From positions 21,991,395 through 22,055,394 of the forward strand of contig JACGWO010000004.1 in assembly GCA_034509735.1 (NCBI GenBank): a stretch of 64,000 nt of DNA, in the 5' to 3' direction. Below the pieces are notes generated by a model that was not told the origin of the DNA, made no database searches, and saw nothing but the letters and a program-made list of their open reading frames with translations. The position numbers were made by a program, and so were the translations under genes. The stretch comes from Sesamum alatum. Its lineage: Eukaryota > Streptophyta > Magnoliopsida > Lamiales > Pedaliaceae. Positions 56,540 through 64,000 of the stretch are shown here, piece after piece (positions within the stretch are counted from its first letter, which is position 1; each line of letters starts with the position of its first letter).

Positions 56540-57320
56540 TTTTGCAAAAGGGGGATTGCCCTGAGATTATAAAGAGAGGGATTGCCTCTCATAGGGGGAT
56601 TGCCCCGAGATATCAAGAGAGGGATTGCCTCTCAGAGGGGGATTTCCCCGATATTATAAAGAAAGGGAATGCCTCTCATAGGGGGATTGCCCCGAGATAT
56701 CAAGAGAGGGATTGCCTCTCAAAGGGGATTGCCCCGAGATTATAAAGATGGATTGCCTCTCAGAGGGGGATTGCCCCAAGTTATCAAGAGAGGGTTTGCC
56801 TCTCATAGGGGGATTGCCCCTAGCACTTAAACAACATTTCAAAGAGAGGGATTGCCTCTCAAAAGGGGATTGACTGAGATTATAAAGAGAGGGATTGCCT
56901 CTCAGAGGGGGATTGCCCCAAGTTATCAAGAGAGGGATTGCCCCTAGCATCGAAAACATCATCTAAAAGAGAGGGATTGCCTCTCAGAGGGAGATTGCCC
57001 CTCACTTTAACATTCTATCAGAAAGAGGGGGTTGTCCCTCAAATTGAAATTCTGTCCACGAGAGGGGGATGGCCCCTCACATTAATATTCTATCTAAAAG
57101 AGGGGGACTGCCCCTCACATTGAAGTTCTATCTGAAGCAGGGGGGATAGCCCCTCACATTAACATTCTGTCTGAACATTAACATTCTATCTGAAAGAGGG
57201 GGATTGCCCCTCAAATTGAAATTTGATTCAAAAAGAGGGGGGTTACCCTTAATATTTAGTTAGCTCAACGCTTCGCTTATAAGGTATTTAGTTTTGATAT
57301 TTTAGGGGGATTGCCCCTCG
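56540..57320 (+). repeat. Tandem repeat of ~45 bp after pol (element A)
   Basis: About twenty units of the form 'agagagggattgcctctcag' + 'agggggattgccccgagattataa', with drift toward 'ccccta gcatt..aac' and 'gcccctcacattaacattctatc' units further right. The same repeat lies after pol at 62990-63390. Its position, between integrase and the antisense ORF, is typical of Tat-lineage elements. Confidence 0.92.
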
Positions 57321-57611
57321 CATTGATATTTAGCTTAAGAAGCAACTTAACGTAATAAGCAATAAAGAAACAAAATTTGATAACATAGTAAAAAAGAACC
57401 CTTGCGAAATTCCAAAAATATTTTGATAAGAAGAACTCTTAAGAAGTTCCTCAAATGACAAAGAACTCCCGCGAAGTTACAAAGTGTCCCAACCAAGGGA
57501 ACTCCTACAGAGCTTTTGAAGATATCAACATGATGCGTCGCGACGCGAGGTGATCTAAATGTGACTCAACGCAACACAATTACAACAACCATCAAAGGGG
57601 CAAGGTTTACC
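57321..57611. other. Spacer between the tandem repeat and the antisense ORF
   Basis: Contains a short 'gaactc(t/c)..gaagtt' motif repeated four or five times (57400-57510). It has no coding signal. Confidence 0.5.
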
Positions 57612-58449
57612 TCGCCTCCACGGCGGCATACGAGGTGGCAGAGGATGAGGGAGCGAGCAACCACATCTCCCTTCCTTGATGAAAGGCGATAACAGACTCG
57701 CGAATTGTGCTTGTAAAAATAATACACCAAGCCTCTAAAAAAAAAACGTTTACAACTGCGGAGAGGAAGGGATAGAAGAACGAGTTTTTAGCAACTCTGC
57801 CAAGGATGAACAAAATATCGAAAAACCACAAGAGAGGAAGTGGCGCCAAGATCCCGCAAACGCTGGAAGAAACTCTTCGAAATACGTGAAAAGATAAAGA
57901 GCGGAGTGGCTGACGCGCGACCTCGAGGTTTGAAGCAGGGGGCTTGCGCTATCGAAGGAAATCGAGGAGTTGTCAACTTTTTTCTGACTCTAATTTCTGG
58001 AAAAATCTAGCAAGTTAGATGAACGTTCCTGGTGCCCTGAACCAAAATCACTTTGTGATCGAAATTGACCACTTCAGCAAGCAAGAGAGGAAAAAGGAGG
58101 GGCAACAAGACACCTTCAACTAAAATCCGACCGAGGCAGGGGGCCACGGCCAGACTCTGGCTGAGGCGTCTCGCCTCGACCAAAACTTGGCCGAGGCACG
58201 CGCCACTGGCCGAGGCATGCCTCGGCCAGGCCATGATCCACCGTCGACGGATCCCCCATTGACGGATCCCTGACGATGCCTCCTTGGACATTTTCTTGAA
58301 GTACATGACATCCTAAAAATCTTTCGAACTGGCAAATTATTTCTGTTTCTTCCAGATTGACGAATGATGACTTTTGGAAGTCGAACAACGAAAACTACTG
58401 CAAGGAAAGAGATGAAGAGCCATATACTCGAGCCAACTCGTTTCGACAT
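57612..58449 (-). pseudogene. Antisense accessory ORF of element A
   Basis: It reads opposite to pol. The likely start is ATG at 58291 (MSKEASSGIRQWG), with an upstream ATG at 58449 (MSKRVGSSI) that corresponds to a sequence upstream of the ORF at 59685. Homology to that ORF is best at DNA level: a GC-rich 'cctcggcc' repeat stretch, then 'gatcacaaagtgatt' (encoding FDHKV, cf. FDHEV at 59924). It stops at 58007, and broken frames continue to 57612 (SKSFFQRLRDLGATSSLVVF). Dead copy of the gypsy accessory protein. Confidence 0.6.
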
Positions 58450-58805
58450 CTTTCTGGGATGTGGCGGAGACCAAGTAGACAGACCAAAGAAAACAAGAGG
58501 AAGAAAGTCAGAATACCCCACAAGTGTATACATAGAAGACAGGGAATCCCAACCAGGGAATGAGTTGAACCAAGAGCAGTCTCGAAAGAGAAAGAGCCTA
58601 TATGAAGAAGGGTCCCAAGAAGGAAGAAACCCGTGGCAGAAGCAGAAGAAACAAGAAGGAAAAAGAGCTCCAGTAGAAGAAGGATTTGGGCCAAGAGGAA
58701 TCCCAGGAGAAAAAGACTCTACATCAAAAGGGAGCATCATCAAGAAGAGGAAGATGAATCAGAATCAAATTACTTGTTAGAACTTCCAAATATTCCAGAA
58801 GCATT

Positions 58806-58823
58806 TGGAAGTTGGGGGGCTAC
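58806..58823 (+). promoter_or_regulatory. Candidate polypurine tract of element A
   Basis: 'tggaagttggggggctac' is purine-rich and in the position expected just before a 3' LTR. Instead of a + LTR it is followed by AAGC and an inverted LTR. The same tract, inverted, lies at 59204-59220. Confidence 0.6.
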
Positions 58824-58827
58824 AAGC

Positions 58828-59203
58828 TGATGGAGTGAGATTCGGGAGAAATGTAGCCTAAGCACATGTATACCAAATGAATTCAAGAAGCTTAATAACA
58901 ACAAAGAAATGAAGAAAGTTTCTATATTCATTCATAAAAAAGTATCTCAAACAATAAATTCACCCCTATTTATAGTAAATTTTAGTGGGTGAAATCACAA
59001 CGTTGTCCTTTGATCCTACGGCCTAAAATTAATCAGACGAGGGCGTTTTTGTCATTTCACTAGCCCCACTCTCTTTTCAACCTCCTTCTCTTCAACTCCC
59101 CTCATAATTCCTTTTAACCTCTCCTAACTTCTATCAAGGGCCTTTTGTGCAATTAATCATAAACTTGAGGGTCTTCTTGCAAATTTTGTTCTTCTCCACA
59201 TCA
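58828..59203 (-). mobile_element. Inverted Tat LTR (376 bp)
   Basis: On the - strand it runs from TGATGTGGAGAAGAAC (59203) to CACTCCATCA (58828) and is collinear with the 53534-53905 LTR ('gtggggctagtgaaatgac', 'tactataaataggggtg'). It is flanked on its U3 side by a polypurine tract (59204-59220, - strand). On its U5 side GCTTG, the first bases of a Tat primer-binding region, is followed by the opposite-facing polypurine tract of element A. Confidence 0.88.
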
Positions 59204-59220
59204 GTAGCCCCCCAACTTTC
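59204..59220 (-). promoter_or_regulatory. Polypurine tract (- strand) before the inverted LTR
   Basis: The - strand reads GAAAGTTGGGGGGCTAC immediately before the TGATGTGG start of the LTR, the normal PPT-LTR junction. It nearly matches the tract at 58806-58823, so the LTR sits between two facing copies. Confidence 0.7.
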
Positions 59221-59399
59221 AAGTATTTTCTTGGAAAATTGAAAGTTCCAATTAGCAAAGTTGATTCTGACTCGAATTCTTCTTTGAACAGACTTCCTTT
59301 CTTGCTAACTCCATTCAAATTAGAAGTCTTCTTTTTTTTTTTTCAACTCTTTTTCATACGATTCTATTCTTGCTGGGATCATTTTCCTTTATTTCTCCT

Positions 59400-59440
59400 T
59401 CTCTAATTTGGACTCCTTCTTCTCTATATAAATTGGTGAA
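59400..59440 (+). promoter_or_regulatory. Possible promoter of the accessory ORF
   Basis: 'ttctctatataaattggtg' (about 59420) is a good TATA-like sequence in a C/T-rich stretch ~265 bp before the ATG at 59685. It suggests the accessory ORF is transcribed from its own promoter rather than from the LTR. Inference only. Confidence 0.4.
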
Positions 59441-59684
59441 AACCATCCTCAATTCTTCATTGTGTTCCAACTTCTCTTTTTGCCTTCGCCGTCTTCAAAA
59501 AATAAAGAATGTCGAAGCGTCTTGGTTCGGGTATTTAGCTTTCCATCTTTTCCTTTGCTCCATCTAATTTTCCGTTCTTCATTTTTGTGTCTCCAAAAAA
59601 AAGAAAAAACATTCCTTCATTCAATCCAAATTTTCAGAAAAACACAAGACTTCGTTTTTCTTCCCAAATAGAAATTTCTGCATC

Positions 59685-61253
59685 ATGTCGAGCAACGCCG
59701 GAATCACGTGGGGGAGAGTGTCAACTCCAAACCGGGGTTGGGGAACGCCTCGACGTGGCGCTGGTCGAGGCAGTCCACCTCGGCCAAGCTCAGGCCGAGG
59801 TGCTGATCCTCGGCCGAACCCCGGCCGAGGGGCGCCTCCTCCACCTTCTCCGACTCCTGTCATAAATCTGGATTCTTGTCCTCCTTCAGCTCCTCATATG
59901 GATCCGGATATCGTGGACTTTGATCACGAAGTGATTGAAGTGATTCAGAACCTTCCTACTTGTCCGTCGCCTTCCCCAAATCCTTCGTTTGAGTCAAGCT
60001 CCCAAGAGACTCCCCCACTCTTATCTCCTCTACCAATTGACCTCGTTGATTCCGGTTTGGACGGAACTGAGTCCTCTTCAGCCCCCCACTCCAAGTCTCG
60101 CTGTCGTACCATGGACGTCGATAATTGTCGTAGTCGTGTGAGTTTTGAAGAATTCCGTTCTCTTGAAGCTAGTGTCAATGCTTCTTCCGAATTCACCCTC
60201 TTGTTGCCTAGCATTAACGATAGGATCAAGTTCCCTCCTCCTGGGTTCTTTACTGTGTACTTATCGTTCTTTTCTTCTGGTTTCACACTTCCCCCTCATC
60301 CTCTACTACTTCAAATTATTACCTGCACTACTCTGAGCATCAGCCAATTTACGCCTAACTCCCTTGTAAGTTTTAGGGGGTTCCTTCAACGCTTTGAAGA
60401 GCTTGCTTTACCCCTTCTCTTGAGGCCTTCTATACCTTGATCACTGTTAGGAAGGTGCCTAATGACTCTTATTTTTATTTCTATCCTCACGGGGGTTGCA
60501 AGATTCTTGAGGGTGGTGTCTCTTCTAAAGGTCCCTTGGAAAAGAGAAGTTCCTATTCGTAAAGGACTTGTCTTGGGGATTAGCCACCCCTTGGGGGAAA
60601 TCATCCTTTGTGCCTGACCTCGTTCCTGATCTTCGACTCTCCTTCATCGGGGTTGGGCTGTTCAAACCAACTCTTTGACGTCAAAACTTTAGGGCCTGCT
60701 GGTATTATAATTGCAACTTTTCTGCGTTTACTTGCTTTGTAAAATTTTTTTGACACCATCTCACTTTTGTTTTTTGTTGATTTGTTTGCTTTGTTTGCAG
60801 GAAAGAAGATCTCCCTCCACGATGTCCATCGTTTCCGTGACAAAGAGAATGCCTCAAGGTCCTGCCATCCTCCTCCTTCCCCGCCAAGGAGGGGAGAAAG
60901 CAGTCGCCGGCGCTCACATCCTGCCCGGGCCCGGGATCCTCCCGGGCACTCAACTCGCCACTGAAGGGTGTTCCTCCCCCCTCCTGAAGGCAGTGCCTCC
61001 AAACGCCCCCGGGAAGGCGAAGCAGGTCCTCCTTGCCACGGGGGCAGGGAAAGGTCTCTTCACTTATGGGACGAACAGGCAGGGGGATATCTCTTCTTTT
61101 TGGGATGCCGCTGACGTGGACCTTGCCTACAAAAGATCAAGGGATCTAGTGAGCCCTTATGATGTGACGCTACTTGGCGCCCTCCCACAGTCACCCTTAC
61201 TCGTCTTATGCAAGGCAAAGCTGCTAGGGTATGTTGCTTATAATTTTTTTTGA
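59685..61253 (+). pseudogene. Gypsy-type accessory ORF (element B), partly intact
   Basis: 59685-60440 is open for 251 codons from MSSNAGITWGRVSTPNRGWG. It has an Arg/Gly/Pro-rich repeat, a Pro/Ser-rich linker, and then the conserved region FTLLLPSINDRIKFPPPGFF, SGFTLPPHPLLLQIITC and SQFTPNSLVSFRGFLQRFEE. Those patterns are characteristic of the plant 'putative gypsy type transposon' accessory protein. A frameshift near 60420 leads to LITVRKVPNDSYFYFYPHGG in another frame. A probable intron acceptor 'gtttgcag|gaaag' is at 60802. Further pieces (DISSFWDAADVDLAYKRSRD, SPYDVTLLGALPQ) run to about 61230, then homology stops at the junction with RNase H. Relative to its PPT and LTR at 58828-59220, this ORF is antisense. 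Confidence 0.65.
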
Positions 61254-61282
61254 TGCTTCATTTTTTGTCCTCACGTGTCTAA

Positions 61283-61753
61283 TTGGGTTATATCCTCTTA
61301 GAGTATGAAGCCCTCATCGCAGGGGGGGAATTGGCCTTTGCTGCCGGGGCGAAGCACGTGAAACTATATAGTGATTCCCAACTGGTGGTCAAGCAAGTAA
61401 ATGGGGAGTTTGAGGCCAAGGGAAAGCAGATGGCCAAATACTTGACAAAAATCCAAGAAGTGAGGAAGAAGTTTGATACATTCACCTTGGCACAAATTCC
61501 GAGAACTGAGAATGAGGAAGCAGATCAGTTGGCTAAGCTGGCCAGTTCATTGGTTCCCTTGAAGAGCAGGAAGATAACATTGTTGAATGAAGAGTACCCG
61601 GATGTGAACGAAGAGGAGAATGAAGTCCTGATGACAAAAGGAGCTCCATCTGAATGGATGGAGGAGCTAGAAGCATATCTAAAATTCCGGAAGTGCCCCA
61701 GGATCCTAAGCAAGCTAGGACACTTCGCACAAGAGCAACCATGTTTACCTTGA
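61283..61753 (+). pseudogene. RNase H-like domain, 5'-truncated (element C)
   Basis: Reads EYEALIAGGELAFAAGAKH, VKLYSDSQLVVKQVNGEFEA, KYLTKIQEVRKKFDTFTLAQ, then EADQLAKLASSLVPL. This is the second, archaeal-like RNase H of Tat-lineage gypsy elements. The first beta-strand with its catalytic Asp is missing because homology begins abruptly at about 61295. The Glu, the SDSQ Asp and the AD.LA Asp remain. The frame shifts by one near 61690 before integrase. Confidence 0.85.
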
Positions 61754-62882
61754 TTGGCGGGGAGTTGTATAAAAGAGGATTTTTGCAGCCATACCTCAAG
61801 TGCATAAATAAAGACAAGGCAGAGTACGTCCTGATGGAGATCCATGAAGGAAGCTGTGGCAACCATTCTGGTGGAAGAGCCTTCGCGCAGAAGGCTTTGA
61901 GGCAAGGGTATTTTTGGCCAACCATGCAGGAAGACGCTAGGGACTTAGTGAGGAAATACCGAAAGTGTCAAGAACATGCTAATATCACTCACGTACCAGC
62001 AGCGGATATGCAGCCCCTGCAGAGTCCTTGCCCTTTCGACCAGTGGGGGATGGATATAGTAGGGAAACTTCCCCGAGCAACAGGCCAGCGAGAGTACTTG
62101 CTCGTAGCAGTAGATTATTTTTCAAAGTGGGTGGAAGCAGAGGCATTGAGCAGGATAACAGAAAAGGAAGTCATAAAATTTGTCTGGAAGAAAATCATAT
62201 GTCGCTTCGGCATCCCCAGAGCCTTCGTGATGGACAATGGCACATAGTTCCAGGGAACTAAATTTCGCCAATGGTGCCAGGAGCTGAAGATAAAACAATA
62301 TTACACATCAGTGGCAACACCACAATCTAATGGCCAGACAGAAGTGACCAATCAAATAATCATCCAGAATTTGAAGACAAGACTAGAAGATGCTAAAGGC
62401 AATTGGGTAGAGGAGCTTCCAGGAGTTCTATGGGCATATCGAACCACCCCACGCCGAAGCACGGGGGAAACTCCGTTCAGTCTAGTCTATGGGTCGGAAG
62501 CCATCATCCCAGTGGAGATTGGAGAAGACACACTCCGAGTGAAATGCTACGAGCCGACTAGCAACGAAAGTGAAAGGAGAGTCGACCTGGATTTTCTGGA
62601 AGAGCTAAGGAGCAACGCAAATGTCAGAACTGAAGCATACAAAACGTTGATAGCGAGAGCCTACAATGACAGAGTTAGACATCGAGGCTTCCAAGTGGGC
62701 GACCTCGTGTTGAGGAGGGCTGACGCCACAGGTAACATTTGGGAAGCTGGACGCCAAATGGATCGGGCAATATCAAGTGATTGAGATTCTGGGGAAAGGA
62801 ACGTACCGCCTGTGAAAGTTGGATGGAAAAGAAGTACCGCGTACATGGAACGTGGTCAACTTGAAGAAATATTTTGTATAAA
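61690..62882 (+). pseudogene. Integrase of element C, nearly complete, with a stop and frameshift
   Basis: The zinc-binding region is at about 61840-61970 (IHEGSCGNHSGG .. YRKCQEHAN); the first Cys of the CxxC pair is Tyr (TAC, 61957-61959). The catalytic core has D at 62053-62055 (WGMDIVG), D at 62233-62235 (FVMDNGT) and E at 62341-62343 (NGQTEVTN), with exactly 35 residues between the second D and E. An in-frame TAG at 62245-62247 follows the second D, one base from a Gln codon. The core continues NLKTRLEDAKGNWVEELPGV. A 1-nt insertion near 62740 shifts the C-terminal domain and a TGA lies at 62814, before NVVNLKKYFV. Much better preserved than element A, but not functional. Confidence 0.9.
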
Positions 62883-62989
62883 TTTTCTCATTTTAAGTTG
62901 TATGAAGTTTGTAGTTTAAGACTTTCTTGTACCTCCAATTATGGTAATGAAATTTCCTTTTTCTTGTCGCCTCTGTGTTTTATTTTCTG

Positions 62990-63390
62990 CAAGAGAGGGA
63001 TTGCCTCTCAGAGGGGGATTGCCCCGAGATTATAAAGACAATGATTGCCTCTCAGAGGGGGATTGCCCCGAGATTATAAAGAGAGGGATTGCCTCTCAGA
63101 TGGGGATTGCCCCGAGATTATAAAAACAGTGATTGCCTCTCAGAGGGGGATTGCCCCAAGTTATCAAGAGAGGGATTGCCTCTCATAGGGGGATTGCCCC
63201 TAGCATTTAAACATCATTTCAAAGGGAGGGATTGCCTCTCATAGGGGGATTGCCCCTACCATCGAAAACATTATCTAAAAGAGAGGGCTTGCCTCTTAGA
63301 GGGGGTTTCCCCTCGAATGTGTAATTTCAACTAGCGGGGGGGCGATTGCCTCTCCCTTTTATGATGTTTGCTAAACGGAGGATCGCCTCG
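62990..63390 (+). repeat. Tandem repeat of ~45 bp after pol (element C)
   Basis: About nine units of 'gagagggattgcctctcaga' + 'gggggattgccccgagatt', the same family as 56540-57320 but a shorter array. It starts about 110 bp after the integrase stop, as in element A. Confidence 0.92.
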
Positions 63391-63597
63391 CAGATTAGAT
63401 ACTGAAGTACGATATAATATAAGCATAGAATTTTTATTGAAGGTTCAATATTTGGAAGGAAGAGGACAATCCTAAAAACTAAGATTAACAAAAAAAAAAA
63501 AAAAGAGAATAATAATAATAATGCTAACTAATCCCTAAACATATCTTGAATCTACGGGAAAAAAATTCAAATAAACAAATCCTAAAGACTAACTAAT
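63391..63597. other. Spacer after the tandem repeat
   Basis: AT-rich, with a poly-A run (63490-63504) and an (AAT)n stretch (63509-63521). No coding signal. Confidence 0.5.
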
Positions 63598-63752
63598 TCT
63601 TCTCTATGGCAGAGGAGGGGATTCCATCAACAGGAGTCTCATCGACCACATCATCGGCAATCTCGCCTTCTCCATCCTCATCCCCTTCCTCATCAGGAAC
63701 CTTGGGATCGAGAAACATGAAATCTTCATCACCAAAGCGACCACTGTTCACC
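63598..63752 (-). pseudogene. C-terminal tail of the antisense accessory ORF (element C)
   Basis: The - strand reads about 51 codons: VNSGRFGDEDFMFLDPKVPD, an acidic DEEGDEDGEGEIADDVVDE and a final PSSAIEKN before the stop at 63598. The acidic tail fits the end of the gypsy accessory protein. The upstream coding part is replaced by the LTR beginning at 63757, so only the tail remains. Confidence 0.55.
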
Positions 63753-63756
63753 AAGC

Positions 63757-64000
63757 TGATAAGGTGAAATTCGGGAAAGACATAGCCTAAGAACGTGCAC
63801 CAATTGAAACCAAGAAGCTCAACGAAGACAAGAAAATTAAAAGTAAACTTTCTCTATTCATTAAGAAGTAAGTAAAACAATAGAATTCTCCCCCTATTTA
63901 TAGTAAATTCTAGGGGGTGAAATTACAATGTTGTCCCTTAATCCTACGGCCTGGATTAAATAGACGAGGGCGTTTCCATCATTCTGCAAGCCCCACTTTC
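63757..64000 (-). mobile_element. Inverted Tat LTR, partial (runs off the window)
   Basis: Its U5 half is seen in reverse. The - strand ends CACCTTATCA at 63757, then GCTTGG, then the accessory ORF tail. It is closely similar to the 53534 LTR ('ctataaatagggggagaattctattg'), closer than the 58828 copy is. The U3 start lies beyond 64000. Confidence 0.88.

Noticed and set aside
56540..57320. Regularly spaced repeats resembling a CRISPR array
   Set aside because: Units are contiguous and degenerate without unique spacers, in a plant retrotransposon; no cas genes.
1..64000. A new defence, biosynthetic or signalling gene cluster
   Set aside because: Only three unrelated host genes are present; everything else resolves into transposons, repeats or featureless AT-rich DNA.

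Overview
The window is nuclear DNA from a flowering plant, most probably a eudicot. It has GT-AG introns, AT-rich intergenic DNA, plant-type transposon families and a nuclear gene for a plastid ribosomal protein. Nothing prokaryotic is present (no operons, CRISPR arrays or Shine-Dalgarno sites). I cannot name the species. One 500-N assembly gap lies at 35304-35803.

Only three host genes are convincing. (1) A GH28 polygalacturonase on the + strand (5832-15851): nine exons, 428 aa, all four GH28 signature motifs, one 27-nt microexon. Almost every one of its eight introns is swollen by fold-back transposons. (2) Tail-to-tail with it, 288 bp away, an uncharacterised plant protein on the - strand (16140-22070): three exons, 872 aa, with a beta-sandwich-like N-terminal half, a coiled coil and a long acidic disordered tail. 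Its first exon shows signs of a 1-nt frame problem. (3) The nuclear gene for plastid ribosomal protein uL18c on the - strand (31760-33540): three exons, 168 aa, with an apparent GC-AG first intron.

The rest is transposon debris. Positions 1-5700 hold an LTR end, a tRNA-derived SINE with target duplications and a CACTA-type MITE. Positions 22-31 kb hold a MULE pseudogene, a LINE fragment and decayed LTR pieces. Positions 34-35.3 kb look like mitochondrial DNA ending at the assembly gap. Positions 35.8-49.7 kb hold a family of ~2-kb LTRs (one with a Copia-type primer-binding site, one clean solo LTR with a 5-bp target duplication), a PIF/Harbinger element with both of its genes decayed, and gypsy-type gag and accessory ORF remains. 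Positions 50-53.5 kb are AT-rich with a degenerate ~235-bp tandem repeat.

Positions 53.5-64 kb are a compound of Tat-lineage Ty3/gypsy elements. A 372-bp LTR with primer-binding site, a gag containing a minisatellite and a degenerate pol (element A) are followed by a ~45-bp tandem-repeat tract and an accessory ORF antisense to pol. The next two LTRs are in the opposite orientation, and both junctions fall a few bases past the LTR end, where the primer-binding site should begin. This inverted-LTR architecture is the most unusual structure in the window. It may be an inversion or autointegration product, or an assembly artefact. I see no convincing new molecular system.
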